Assembly (NCBI GenBank): GCA_016801845.1
Contig: CM028909.1
Location: forward strand, 18,883,313 to 18,947,312
Source: Polydactylus sextarius
Taxonomy: Eukaryota; Chordata; Actinopteri; Polynemidae
DNA: 64,000 bases
Reading direction: 5' to 3'
In this document: piece by piece, positions 12,674-24,555 of the stretch
How positions within the stretch are numbered: position 1 is the stretch's first letter
Layout: every line of letters begins with the position of its first letter
Made by a program: the position numbers and the translations under genes
Notes under the pieces: generated by a model
What the model saw: only the letters and a program-made list of their open reading frames with translations
Told to the model about the DNA's origin: nothing
Database searches by the model: none

Positions 12674-15207
12674 TGTTTTATCAACGACTGTTACAAAAGG
12701 ATGGATAAAAAAAAAACACCGGGTCAGACCGGTGAAGAAACAGCGGAAGTGGAGACCGGAAGGTTTTCAGCGCTGCACACACGGGTAAGATCCGTACCAC
12801 CGGTCAAACGGTCAAATCACTATAGTGACCGGACATTTACACCTGGTTCAACTACTGAGCAGTCAGATCACTGGAAACTGACTCTACGGGATCCCGACAT
12901 GGACAAAATAGTTGGCGATAAAGTCGAATGCACAAGGGAGCAAAATGTGACTCCTTAATAGATAAGCTGTTGCCATCTTAAAAGGCATAAAAAATAGACT
13001 GAAAACCAGCAGTAAATATAATACAGCTCATGATCCTATAATTAATAAGAAAGTATAATGAAGCTCATGAAAAGTACTGTTTGTCATTTCTTAACACTGA
13101 ATCTGTGGTCACTGTGATTAAAAAGTAATGAGTGCAAAACACTCACATGGTTTTTTTCACATTTACCATCTGTCTTTAGTGAAGTGGTGTTTCCAGTGTT
13201 GTTAAATATTGTTAAATACATAACACATAAAGAAAGCTCTAATATCTATGTTTTGATCCTTCACTATCTACTGTTAATTATAAATGTTGTTGATTAAAAC
13301 TAACATGGAACTTGCCTTGAGATTATTTACAAATTATGGCCCAAATTTCTATTAGTGTGTTCTTTTATGATTACAAAATTATCAACCTACACACTGGATA
13401 AAGCCATCGACAAACTTCAAGTAAGAGCCTCATAGATGCCTTTATTGCACAGTAAAACTGCATTAATTTTAATCATTTACAACACTGGAAAAATGAATGA
13501 GTGATAAATGGACATATTCAGAACGTGCAATTTACATTCAACTAGAACCACTTACAAAGGCTGAAAATAAAATACAGTGGTGCATCAAGGAAAAGGCCAA
13601 CTTTAATGTCTCAAGACAAGGTTTCATTTGAAAGAATGTGGTCATTTAACATGTAAAAGGTAGTTTAGTGTACCAAATATAAATTACAGGAAAGATGTTA
13701 GACATGAGAAACCAAAATATAAAATAACAATTAGTTCATAGCTTGCAGCACTCACTGCAGCTGTCTGTACAGTCTAAAGCCGAGGGACAGGAATAAAAGC
13801 TGCTTTTAGTATTAAAGTTAGCATAGTGCAGCAGTCTGTATGTTGTCTGGCATAGCTGGTCAGTCTGCTGGCTCAGATCTACTCTCACATCACATCACGG
13901 GAGGATTAGGAAGTTCATCACTTTGGAGAAGATGCTGTTCTGAAGTTTATTTATGTTCTGTAGACCAAATTTTTACAAATATTTATAAAAAATAGGTTCT
14001 GCATACTTGAACGTTTAACACACTGACTTCAGTTACAATAATATTACAAGGTTACACCACCTAGATGTAATGTAAGGTCTAAATATTTGTGAGTAGTTAG
14101 CTACTAAAATTATTTTAGCACCCAGTTCTAAATTATACCTTGATTTATGTGAATGAGTCAGGTGCAGTCAGTTTGACAGTATAGATCCAGTCAGGTCCAC
14201 CTCTCATTTCAATGTGGTTACCAAAATGGTGACATCCAAACTCCAAACATGATCCAAAGTCATGGAAACACAACAACAGTTCACAAACCAATGGGTGACA
14301 ACATGGTGGACTGCCACTTGCAAGAATACAGCAAAGAACAAACATCTGACAGGGATGGAGAGGATTTTGTATCACTGAGCTTGAACTGCATTTTAGATTA
14401 GCAGTCTTACTTTACCACAGAAGATGGGTATTATGAAACACATATTTCTACAGAAACACACACCCATTCCACATTGTATCTACATTCTCACAGACAAAAA
14501 ACAGTTGGTTATCCTTATTGTAAACAAAAAGCTGAATTATCATTGAGACATTAGCATGAAGTAGTTAATCAGTTGCTGCTCTTATTCAACTTGTAAGCAA
14601 TAGCACTACAATTAATGTTCATGTATTGTGCAAAGAGGTAAAGTGGCTACATGAGAATATACACCTTTCACACCCTGTCTTTCTTAAAAGACAAAACAAA
14701 AGTGAGTTGTTTTGTAGGAGCTATATGTTTGTTTTTTCAAGAGTAACATTGTCTTGCTATGAGTTGGAGTTGAAACAGGATTGACTGGGCCATTAGTAAA
14801 CACAAAGTCCATGAAGTCAAGAGTGGTTTAAGTGATACAAAGGTTCAACTTAATATGATTTGGCACCCGAGGGCAGTTATGAGAGAAAAAAAGAGAGGGT
14901 GAAATGGATGGGAAAATGTGGGGCTGCTAAAAAAAAAAAAAGCATATCACAATATATTTGGAAATGTTGTAAGAGCAATATGTTTTGGGGGTAGCTACAG
15001 TGTTTCAGACAGTGGATCACTGGCAATAAAACACAGCAAAGTCCCATTTAAAGTTTCACCTTACAGGTTTGACTACTTAGGAATGCAGACGACCTACTTG
15101 TTACGTTTTCAGAAGACAGTTAAAAAAAAAAAAAACTATTATTAGCTATTGCTACTGCACTATATCAGACCCAAGGTTTGACTGTGTTTTCATTTTCATT
15201 ACATTTT

Positions 15208-15222
15208 ACATATAATTAATGT
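15208..15222. repeat. LINE target-site duplication, left copy
   Basis: ACATATAATTAATGT, repeated without mismatch at 15829-15843 directly after the A-tail of the LINE. Confidence 0.85.
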
Positions 15223-15828
15223 ACTCTTAAAGATTATAATAAATCTGAAATTCCAAAAAATACTTAAAATTTCCTATTCCGTCAAAATGTAAAGTTTATA
15301 AAACTATAAACAACATTTATCCTTCAAATGAATTTATAAAAAAGTAGATTTAAATTTGTTGTAAAAACGGTTATATTTGTAAAACAAATCTGGAAACGAC
15401 GGAGCACCTGTTTTATGAATGTGAGATGGTTCAAAATTTGTAGAAATCTCTCCACAACTTATTGTCGTCCAGTTCCATAACCATTGACTATTGGTCCTTT
15501 CAGAATATACAAATAGGAGTAATCCTCAAAGATAAAAAAAAAAAAAAAAATAAAAAATAGTCTTTGGTGAATAATCTCATTATTATTACAAAATATTATA
15601 GACATAAATGTCGTCGTGCCAAATCCCCCCTCATGGCTTGCTCTTAAGAGTGAACTCTTTTTTTCTTCATTGTTATTGCATATCTGTTTTTGAAATATGA
15701 TATAAACCACCACTGTTATAATTGTTATAGCAAAGGAGGTGTGATTTTTTTGTTAAAAATAAATTAATATGACTATTTCAGTTTGTCATTGTTCTTGTAT
15801 GTTCAAATAAAGTTTAATTTAAAAAAAA
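15223..15828 (+). mobile_element. 5'-truncated non-LTR retrotransposon (LINE), dead
   Basis: The insert is bounded by a perfect 15-base target-site duplication (ACATATAATTAATGT at 15208-15222 and 15829-15843). It ends in an A-run preceded by AAATAAAG, the normal 3' end of a LINE transcript. In one plus-strand frame near 15375-15530 it reads YICKTNLETTEHLFYECEMV, then a stop where a Trp is usual, then further LINE-like sequence. This is the Cys/His C-terminal segment of fish LINE ORF2 (L1/Tx1-like text). Later frameshifts and an A-tract interrupt the frame. About 600 bases of 3' end remain, so it cannot move. The clade assignment is from memory of the motif only. Confidence 0.85.
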
Positions 15829-15843
15829 ACATATAATTAATGT
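15829..15843. repeat. LINE target-site duplication, right copy
   Basis: Second copy of ACATATAATTAATGT. Its first A merges with the poly(A) tail, so the exact edge may shift by a base. Confidence 0.85.
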
Positions 15844-17256
15844 TTGTGATGAGCTATGGCAAACTGTTTCAACTATGCTGATCATGTTTCAAGTCAAACA
15901 GGCTTCACAGCTTCTACTCAGGCCAGAATCACCTCATCACCAGACTGGAACGATACTTTACAACATAATAATATAGTTTTATGGTGTATATAAAAGCTCT
16001 CGGTAGTTAGACTCTATGAATGCCTTCAAAGTGACAGATGACTCACACCAACAAACTCAAACGCAGCAGTCAGAGGAGTAGCCAAATAATCTTGCCTCAC
16101 CCATTAATTTAAATACATTACATACTTTACAAGTTACATGGATATTGTTAACCTTACTTGCCTCACTAAACTTAACAGTTTAACTGAACAGACTGAATTT
16201 TATTGTTGGACTAGAATGCAGATTTAAACCGAGGGAAGGAACGGTGTGATTCTACTACTATTTGGTGTAAAAATTGGCCAAATGAGCTCTAGGATTTATT
16301 TTCAAAATGTCAACTGAAGATGAGACTCAATGGAAGAACTGACTCTGGTTAATGAGCTTGAAATACCTTGTTTTCTATGGAACTTAAAGGTCATCATGTC
16401 AAAATGTGGCACTAGCAGGCCCCGAATAGATAAAACAACTGACAAGTCATAGAGATGACATGTTTAAATTCTACTGTTTCATATGAATTTAAAGCTCATT
16501 TTTAAGCAGCTTAGTACATTTGAGTCTTGTACTCTGAAGTAGGCTGTAGGCTATATCTCCACCTATCGGCGAGCACAGGTAGTGCAAGTTACACCAACCT
16601 GCATGCAGCAGAGAAATATAGCACACTCATTGTGAAGGTATTTTTTAATGGGTAGCGGTCATTGCCATTGCATCACTTACAACTGGCCGATTGCTTCAAT
16701 GATCCATCTCATATCTTTAGAGAAATAAATAACAGGACTACAAGCGATTTTATCACACAGTCCAGACAAACTGTTTATACTAGCCTAGGTAAATAATTCA
16801 AGCCTGCATATGAAAAATAATAAAACTTTTATTAGAGTTTGGGTAAAAATTATGGCGACCTCAGTGTGTCCTTGATAGTTTTAACCTTTGGTTTGAACTC
16901 ATCTTGCCGGTGCTAACCATCTTGTAGTCGTATTGGCTACAGACTCCGACATGCGACACAGATGGTCTGCACATCTGCCGGAAGCCCGCCGGCAACATAA
17001 CCGAAACAGGTTAACTCTGCGTTTAAAAGAGCATTGACAAAACAGGACTAAATGGTACAAAGCACAGGGCAGGACGAAGACGGTGCGTCTGTGTAGACTG
17101 TGTGTTACAACAGGACATGGAGCGGATTATGAGGGTTAATATCCCGTGAGGACCAGTCACGCAGCGTCGCCGGTCGCGCAGCAGTTGCGATCTTTCTTCG
17201 ATCAACATAGCGCGTGAATCTCGATCGCACGTGTGTTAGAATGTGGCTTATCTTAC

Positions 17257-17306
17257 CTGCATAACTGCAGGGAGGATGCTGCTTCGCTTGCCTGCGGTGC
17301 CGACAT
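17257..17306 (-). CDS. acot7: acot7 first coding exon, cytosolic N-terminus
   Basis: The minus-strand ATG at 17306 encodes MSAPQASEAASSLQLC plus the AG of the next Arg codon, then a consensus donor (TGCAG/gtaagat). Joined to the exon at 9679 it gives ...LQLCRIMRPDDAN. This matches the short cytosolic ACOT7 N-terminus of mammals in length and in the CRIMRP junction. In this isoform the catalytic-type Asn of RPDDAN falls at residue 25. It has no presequence character. The surrounding 16.9-17.5 kb is richer in CpG than the rest of the gene, consistent with a housekeeping-type promoter (inference). Confidence 0.93.
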
Positions 17307-18139
17307 GACGACGACGGTGGTGATGATGTTGACGATGACGGTGGGGATGATGGTACGCTCTCCTCGTGTTGCAGCGAGGTTTCCTGTGTGATGTGAAGAG
17401 GAATCGGACTCCTCCGGTGTCCACCAGTCGCCCTGGTCACTGTCTCCTCAGGAAATGACTTATCTAGGCGGAAATGAGACTGTTTATATTTCACAGAAAT
17501 TGCCTAATTTAAGATATGCAAAGACTGATCTAGAAAATGAAGTAAACCATAGCGGTTTAATGTTGTGGCCGGTGTTTTTCGTAGGTGTAGGGAGGAAAGA
17601 CATGATTGTTAATCGGAGTTAGGAAAATGTTGGTCCCTATAACAGTCGGAAGATGGCAGCAGAGACCGCGTTTAATAACAGAATAAAAGCAGGTCAGTAT
17701 TTCAAGTTCCCTGATGTGGGCGCTTTTGTCCACAACATCCACTTAGGAGTCACAGTGACCAACGGTTTTTATTCTCTCTGTGGCAGATGCGTCCATGGCT
17801 TTACTCATTAAAGATAAAGCTGTCCTCATATAAGAAAACAATACACAATAAAAGGTCACAAAGGTCTAATTCAGGCCTATAGTCTACATGACGCCATTGC
17901 TGGAAGAAAGAGGCCATTACAAGTATATGTATTTCTGGTGATCGCTTCTATTATCCTTGTGATTTTGAATTAAATCACATGCAGTTTATCTGTGTGACGA
18001 GCGTAAATAATATTTTTCTCTTCTTTTGTATGGCGCTCTTGTAGCCATCCGTGCGTAATTACGCACGAGTGAAGTCCAATATTCTTACATTTAAGTGTAA
18101 ACAAAAAGAGAAGACACGATTTAACCACGACATCGCAGT
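17307..18139. other. acot7 promoter region and intergenic spacer to hes2
   Basis: This spacer separates the acot7 start from the 3' end of the first hes2 copy. The first 200 bases are CpG-rich. I cannot place a TATA box or a transcription start. The minus-strand ORF reaching 17494 overlaps the acot7 first exon in another frame and is not a gene. Confidence 0.5.
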
Positions 18140-18145
18140 TTTATT
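18140..18145 (-). terminator. Poly(A) signal of acot7-proximal hes2
   Basis: AATAAA on the minus strand about 500 bases after the stop codon. It is the first clear hexamer in a plausible 3' UTR. Confidence 0.55.
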
Positions 18146-18643
18146 TGTATTTATATAACATATATACAATATTTGCTCTCAATAGCAAAAAGTAAAATAC
18201 ATATCCCAACAGAGATACTTAACAATGACACATAACATGTCTACAAACATCATCTGCACAGACTCAGGACACTGGCGTCTATGGTGCAAATTCATACAAA
18301 TACTGACCCTTTGGGTCTTACAGGGCTGTTTCAATAGCCCTTAGTAATTTAGTCCACGACGAAGACTAAATATTCAACGTATACATACATGCAGATTTAA
18401 AAGAATACGACCGTCTAAACTTGTCAACTTATACCGGACAAAAGACTCGCGCGGAAAACGTGAGTATATAATACTCAACCGATACGATTTAACGATGAAT
18501 TCTGGCTTTTCATCGACGAAAACGAGGCAGTAAATCACTATGTACATTTACAAGTGATGCTGTGTCATCATGTTGCCTACATATGAAATATTTTACAGTT
18601 TTTACAGCCTTTATGGAGACTGAGACACTTCAACTGAAGAAAT

Positions 18644-19570
18644 CTACCAAGGTCTCCACATGGCGGTGCTGACAGCCTGTGGAACTGGCTGCGCTCGGCT
18701 GGGAGCCGCTGCGCTGCTGCTGCTGTTGGACCGACTCTCCAGTGTGCAGCCGAAGCTGGATTTGAGGCTCAGGAGTTTCTGTTGGATTCGCGAGAAATTC
18801 CTGGAGCTCTGACCGCAGCAGTTCAGGCAGGTTGGGGTCGCGGTGGTGGTGGACATTGACTGCTGAACGAAGTCGTTCACCCGCCGACAAGCGTCCTGAT
18901 CCAGGCTCGTTTTTGGGAGCAGAGCGGAGACGCGCTGGAGACAAACTTTGTAGCCTTCTCTGTAACTGTCTGTGGAATCTGAAAAAAATACGTGAAATGT
19001 TAGATTCTACGTTTAAAAACGAAAACTCCACTTGTTTGTACATTTATCAGCGAACGTGGTAAACAAGCAGGACTGTAACTCACCTTTGGATTTAACAGGA
19101 GGGATGTCGCTCAGGAACCTTACAGTCATTTCCAGGATGTCGGCTTTTTCAAGCTTGGTGTAGCGAGTTTTCTGGAGAAAAATGGAAAATCAAACGTTAA
19201 ACATTGAGTCTAAAAGCTGCATTGACTTAAATCTATTTGAAAAGTGCTTCTCTGTACATTGAAATGTATATAATAACTTACATCTCTGCCTGTGAGGGGA
19301 AGGATGAGGCTTTTTAAGTGGTTCAGGCTGTCGTTGATACGGGCACGCCTTCTTTTTTCCATCAAAGGTTTCATAATCTGAAAAGATAAAATAACATTTA
19401 GTATTCGTCCATTACAGTGAGAGCAAGACAAAGGAGAAACAGTTAAAGATAAAGAAATAAAATGTAGTAACTCCTCTTACCTTTCTGAGCTCAAGAGCCT
19501 GTTTTCTTTTGGCCACAGTGAGCCTTGGAGAAAAAGACGGGACAGCTTCATAAGACATGTTTGGAGACAT
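18644..19570 (-). CDS. hes2: hes2-type bHLH-Orange repressor, acot7-proximal copy (four exons)
   Basis: Hes proteins are nuclear repressors that bind N-box/C-site DNA and recruit Groucho through a C-terminal WRPW. The exons are 19481-19570, 19282-19377, 19084-19171 and 18644-18978 (609 bases, 202 residues plus stop), all with GT-AG ends and matching phases (0, 0, 1). Exon 1 reads MSPNMSYEAVPSFSPR...ELRK. Exons 2-3 give the bHLH (KPLMEKRRRARINDSLNHLK ... GRD/KTRYTKLEKADILEMTVRFL), with the Lys-Pro pair typical of Hes basic regions. Exon 4 carries the Orange domain (DSYREGYKVCLQRVSALLPK onward), a Ser-rich tail and a terminal WRPW. Residues DSYREGY and the location beside acot7/espn argue for hes2 rather than hes1/her4/hes3. 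A second in-frame ATG is at codon 5; the first is chosen because both copies begin MSPN. Confidence 0.95.
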
Positions 19571-19650
19571 TTTTAGCGTCGTCTTTGTGCCAGAGAAGTG
19601 TCCAAATCAGGAATTGGAGAAGATGTGTCTCTAACGGCTGAGAGCTGCGG

Positions 19651-19660
19651 TATTTATCCA
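19651..19660 (-). promoter_or_regulatory. TATA-like element of acot7-proximal hes2
   Basis: TGGATAAATA on the minus strand, about 80 bases upstream of the ATG. An equivalent CATAAATAGG lies at a similar distance upstream of the other hes2 copy. Confidence 0.6.
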
Positions 19661-20482
19661 GCTCCGTGGCGTCGGTCTTCGTGCGTCACGGGTACGCCCC
19701 CAAGCCGGCACAAAACGATTTGAACAGACTACTTATTCGATTAAAACAACACAAAAGCATCACATTTAGGATGATAACCATCTGTCTTCTATTCTAATCC
19801 AAGCGTAACAACTGCAGCGCGTGTCTGCGTTATGATCCATGGACAACATCAAACAAATTCTGTTTCAAGAAGCTGAAGAAATGTGTGCGTAAAGACGCTT
19901 CAGTTTTGGACACACCAAAAAACACGTATTCATCAAATGCAAACACTGTAAACACTCCTTTTTATATTTTTTTAAACTAAAAACAAGCAATTTTATTCAG
20001 TTGTTTGTCAATAATAGTGTTCATTATTCCAAACAGAGAAGCTGGAAAAGGTTTCGTTTGTGAAATATATATGTGCGTAATTACGCACGATAATTACATA
20101 TCGAAAACAAATGTAAGTTACAATACATACAGTTCCTTTATTTGGTGACCTAACTGCAAAATATAACATATTCTGTTAAAATAAAATGAATGTAATTTCT
20201 CCTTAACAGTAATTTTCTGCGTCGTTAATGGGATTTGTTTGCATTGTTCCTTTCATTGCTGTATGATGAACAGTATCAGGAAATTAGCAAAATGTTTGTT
20301 TGTTTTACTGGATTTTATCGTGTGTGTAATTTGAAAATAGTGTGTTTAAATACTATGTATACGTTGAATATTGTGTCCAATATACTTGGAACAACAGGGT
20401 GCAATACAGACATTGTTGACAGGAGTCAGGCTTGCGTGTATGGAAAATTGTTTCTAGGGATACAGATCCTTACTCCAATCAC

Positions 20483-20516
20483 ATACCCAAGCCACGCTAC
20501 TTTCAAATAACATCTG
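20483..20516. promoter_or_regulatory. Duplicated hes2 upstream element 1 (copy A)
   Basis: ATACCCAAGCCACGCTA (20483-20499) is followed after 11 bases by CATCTG within TAACATCTG. The same 17-mer, then TAACATCTG after nearly the same gap, occurs at 28602-28636 upstream of the other hes2 copy. CATCTG is a proneural-type E-box. Confidence 0.6.
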
Positions 20517-20907
20517 CTCTTAAATTTTGACAACAATAGTTTTGCATATGACGTTTTATACAGTTTCTGCCCGAGGGAGTCTTTACCTGTAGGGTGTATG
20601 CATCCCCATCCTGCCAACGCCTCACGCAGGGTGGTGGGGGCTGATAAGCTGTGGAGTAGCGAGGGGGGCATGTTCTTCCATCACAATAGCCACTGTTAGA
20701 TATAGAGAGGTGGTTTTAAACCTATAAGGCATATAAGAGATATTTATACATCTCAGTTTTGGACTTGGAGTTGATGTGGTTTATACGAAGCTATTTGTCC
20801 TGTGAGGTGTGAATCAAACTTTGAATTACGGGTTCGAGAGTTTTAGATTTTAAATAAAAACTGGAGAAACATGACAGCCCATCAAATGCCACAGCACTCT
20901 GGGGAAC

Positions 20908-20941
20908 CACGCGTGCAGCACGCGCCACGGGGACCAGATGG
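20908..20941 (+). promoter_or_regulatory. Duplicated hes2 upstream element 2 (copy A): Hes site plus E-box
   Basis: CACGCGT (20908-20914), GCACGCGCC (20918-20926) and CAGATGG (20935-20941) lie in this order. CACGCG is a class C Hairy/Hes site and CAGATGG a proneural E-box. The same three words in the same order are at 29029-29066. Confidence 0.6.
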
Positions 20942-21073
20942 TTGTCTGTTACCGAGACTTCAACCACACCCACTAACAACCTCCATCCATGACCCACACC
21001 CCACACCCACTACAGCATCCTTAACAGCCAATCTCCCTGCACGACCATAGAAGGTCCTTCTCTCATCTGTAAC

Positions 21074-21078
<5 letters not shown>

Positions 21079-21109
<31 letters not shown>
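21079..21109. repeat. (CA)n microsatellite
   Basis: About 15 CA units lying between upstream elements 2 and 3 of the acot7-proximal hes2. Confidence 0.9.
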
Positions 21110-21113
<4 letters not shown>

Positions 21114-21165
21114 AAACATACATAATAAACTTTACACGCACGACACATGATCTCCACGCAGTTTT

Positions 21166-21184
21166 AGCGTGGGTATCCCATCTG
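21166..21184 (+). promoter_or_regulatory. AGCGTGGGTATCCCATCTG box
   Basis: This 19-base word shares AGCGTGGGTATCC and then CATCTG with 29792-29809. It is related to the box at 22059-22077. The E-box half CATCTG is constant in all three. Confidence 0.5.
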
Positions 21185-21902
21185 CATGTGTCCAATAGGT
21201 CCAACAAACCATCCTCACCCCCTCCCTGTTTAGAAACTCTGTGCATTGTCTTTTTTTAGCTTGACTCTTAGATATTTTAGCGTCCAAGCTATCATGACGT
21301 GCTTGTTTATCAATATCATATGGTAATGACGAGACACAAACATCAATCTATTGTTGGAAAAAGATGTTTGTCTGGAAACGCACACTGACTCACAGTTGCA
21401 CCCATGACGTTCAGGTTGAACGTCTATCACCTTTACAGCATAGAATCAAAGAAAAGTCAAAAAAAGAAAAAGAAGAAAAGATGCAGCTGCTATTTCACGG
21501 AATACATGATGCCTACAGTTAGACATCGTCATTAATCTGTCCAAGAGATTTTGAGTTTACTGCAAATCAGAAGTCTACAGCCAATTTTTTCCCATTATTT
21601 TTGTCATATTTAAACCTTAAATTGTTTTCCACTTTGCACTACTTATGCGTTTTGATTTATTACTTTTTATGGCACAATTGGACATAAACCGTATCAACAA
21701 TTTATATGGAATTTGGCACGAGTTTTGCTTTTTCTAAACTTTTTATTTATAAAGAGTATTTCAACAACTTGATAAGTAGACAAATAAAGACAGCAGAATC
21801 TAAATGTGAAGGTCACCATCATGTAGACATGACACATCTGCTGCCACTGGTGCTGCTCCGCTAAAACCAGGCGCTTCGCTGAAATTGAGAGGCACACTTG
21901 CT

Positions 21903-22118
21903 GCACGCGCCCCTCAACGTCCCGCTGGGGATGGAGCGAGATGATGGGGGATGGGGAGAGCAAGGTGTGTGTGTGTGTGTGTGTGTGTGAGGGGGTAGAC
22001 TTCTCTCGAGTTTTGCTCTTACGGTTAGAGTCCTCCTTTTGTCTTTTCAAGCAATTTCGGCGTCGGTAACCCATCTGCGCAGGCCGGATAACAGGGAGCC
22101 TTTGTCTGAAAATGTTCC
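21903..22118 (+). promoter_or_regulatory. Duplicated hes2 upstream element 3 (copy A)
   Basis: GCACGCGCC at 21903-21911 is followed by a TG microsatellite and then by a block (22021-22118) that aligns to 29763-29845. The shared parts are CGGTTAG, TCCT followed by TTTTGTC, a GCGT.GGTA.CC..CATCTG box (22059-22077) and CCTTTGT.TGAA. The order is the same in both copies. This suggests a noncoding element retained after tandem duplication. Confidence 0.6.
21965..21989. repeat. (TG)n microsatellite
   Basis: About 12 TG units interrupting upstream element 3 copy A. The corresponding place in copy B (29.67-29.76 kb) lacks it. Confidence 0.9.
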
Positions 22119-23239
22119 GACACTTCATGGGAATTAAGAGTCACATGCGGACCGCGGGATGAGATGGGATGGGGGAGAAACACACTGAGACTGACACTCC
22201 ACCTGACTTTTTTCACCACCGCGTGATGTAAACCGAGAGAAAACGGACACAGACAATGACAAACATCTTTTACAGTTACAGCTCCTGTGCTCAACGCTTG
22301 ATCTCCATATGTGACAAGAGCTCTAAAATTATCTAAATGAATAATAATATGTTGACGTAATGCATATGGTTTATATCATGTATCTTTTATTTTACTCAGC
22401 ATGCAATTAAAGTTAATCTGAGCACGTCTGCGCTGCTCTTCTTTCAGAGGCAAATCACAAATTAAATATCATATCGCATATTATCATATCACACATGAAG
22501 TTAAACTGAAAAAGTTACATTTTTATTTGTTATATATAAAGCGCCAAGTCCAGGTTTATCTTCGTGGACAATCTTAAACTGGTTAATATAATGTTATCAG
22601 GTATTTGTCACATTTGTGAGGTTTAATTACTGCTTCTATTTCAAAGAAAACATTAAAAACATGTTTGAAAATGTTGAATTGAATTGAATTAAATCACCCT
22701 CCACACAAACCACTCACTCAAAAGTCTTTTCTATTAAACAACAGAAAACACAGCATCAAAATGTGTGTTACTTACCCAGTCTGTACACAGATAAGGTTTT
22801 ATGAAGAGTGATCAGCAAATTTTAAAATACTCCTAATTTCTTTGTCTCATCTATGATGAACACAATTGTGTTTTATAACAGTGTCACTGATCAGAATTGA
22901 ACTAATGTGGTTCCAAAATAAGTAAATAAATACTCAACCAACTGCAAAACTTCAATTAAGGCACAACACATACCACAATCCCAATCAATTTTTATTGGCA
23001 AGTAGTTTTTCTGGCCACAACTGTGTTGTAATTAGTGCAAAAATGATAAAGACAACGACTACTACCAAAATACTATACCTAATAACAGTAATATAGTATC
23101 AAATCAAGAAAGTAGAAAACTATTAACAATAAAAATAAATAACGTCAAAGGCACACAGGCACAAAATTAAATCAGGTAAAACATTTTCCAGACCAGTTTG
23201 TTTCTAATATACCAACAGCATATATAACAGTATGTACAC

Positions 23240-24035
23240 TGTGCAAAGAAAGCGTGTGCAAGTTGGGGGAAGGGTGGCCGGGGACTCTCTAGCCTCTTTT
23301 ATGAAGCCGAGTGCAGATGGAGAACACTGTTCTTGTGTCGAGGGGTTTTGGTCTTGATGGACCGAAGCCTCCTGCCAAGGGGGGATGGGCTCAAAGAGCT
23401 TGTGTCCAGGATGAGAGGGGTGAGCTGCAATCTTTGATGCTTCCCTCAGGGTCCCACCTGAAGCATTATGTGATGATGGAGTTCAGGAAGTGGAAGTTGC
23501 TCCAAAGTGTCAGTGGGGGACTTTGGAGGTGGGTTATTGTCTTTAGGGCATTGAGCTCCAAATTATTCTGCCCCAACCAGAATCTCACACGGTCAGTCTT
23601 CAACCTGTACACAAACAGGTTTAGCTCAAACTTCAGGAGTTTGACAGACTGATGGCTGGAGAAGCAGCTGTTGGTATACAAGGAGAAGAACAGAGGAGAA
23701 AGGACACAACCTTGAGAGGATTTGGTGATGATGGTCGTGCTTTACGTGCTGCCTGCAGGTGGAGTCGGGCACACTCAGCTCAGAGAGATCGTCCTGCAGT
23801 AGGGATGGATCACAGTTTTTAAGATAAGTTCAGTCAATGTTTTGGAGGATGAAATGATAAGTGATGTTGACCACACCATCAACAGACTTGTTGCCTTTGT
23901 AGACAAAGTGCGGGGGGTCAAGCAGTGGGTCAGTGATGGTTTTCAGGTGGGACTGCAGACAACACTTGACAACACTCACATGACCACATGACCACAGAAA
24001 TGATGGCAAAGGGTCTGTAGTCTGTTTCAACACTG
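23240..24035 (-). mobile_element. Degraded LINE remnant, reverse transcriptase to ORF2 end (CR1/L2/Rex1-like)
   Basis: Read on the minus strand, 24033-23830 encodes SHLKTITDPLLDPPHFVYKG then NKSVDGVVNITYHFILQNID, the fish non-LTR reverse-transcriptase motif block (normally ..PLLDPLQFAYRANRSVDDAV..). Farther 3', near 23376-23303, it encodes GRRLRSIKTKTPRHKNS, the usual tail of such ORF2 proteins just before their stop. Between these the sequence is shortened and frameshifted; one extra base is visible just before GRRLRS. It lies between the two hes2 genes. Clade naming is from memory of the motifs and is uncertain. Confidence 0.8.
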
Positions 24036-24518
24036 ATGAACAAACAATAAGTCAATGACGTTCAAGGGAAAACAGGCCTCACTAAAGTGTTGAAAATGAT
24101 ATACAATATATGATACAAAATACATGTTTTAACAGTATTCACCCTCATTAAAACACATAAATCATGGTGCAGTAAATTTTGGAAACCACAGCTGGTTAAA
24201 GGATTTATCTGGGGATTATCTGCATAAGGAGGGGAGTTTCAGATGGTTTCTGTAGAAAAATATCTGATATCTGCAGCCTCAACAATTCAGTGAAAAGGTG
24301 ATTGAAAAGTACAAGTGAAAAGCAAAAAGCATAAAGAGAACCTTGACAACTCTGAAGTTTTCAAGCTTCAGAGACGTCAAAAATTGCTAAAAAAAAATAA
24401 ATATGGAAAAAAAAATAAAGAAAAGAAAAAAAAGGTCCTACTATGGGGCCACCTGGCCAGGAAAAGCACCTTCAAGAACTCATTTATTCCCACAAGTATA
24501 AACCTTTTAAATCAACAA

Positions 24519-24553
<35 letters not shown>
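24519..24553. repeat. (AAT)n microsatellite
   Basis: About 11 AAT units following an A-rich stretch (24.39-24.43 kb). Confidence 0.9.

Positions 24554-24555
<2 letters not shown>

Larger units (their letters stand above)
12674..17256 (-). other. acot7 first intron (cytosolic transcript)
   Basis: This intron separates the two alternative first exons. It contains one clear LINE insertion (15.2-15.8 kb). Otherwise it is AT-rich DNA without exons that I can recognise. The sequence just upstream of the mitochondrial-type exon (12.67-12.95 kb) is locally GC-richer, as expected for a second promoter. Confidence 0.6.

Noticed and set aside
17023..17494. Minus-strand ORF of about 129 codons across the acot7 first exon
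   Set aside because: It overlaps the acot7 start in another frame, is low in complexity, and the acot7 frame splices correctly to conserved exons.
18832..19062. Plus-strand ORF opposite the hes2 Orange exon
   Set aside because: Shadow of the hes2 exon and intron; a similar shadow would be expected at the other copy.
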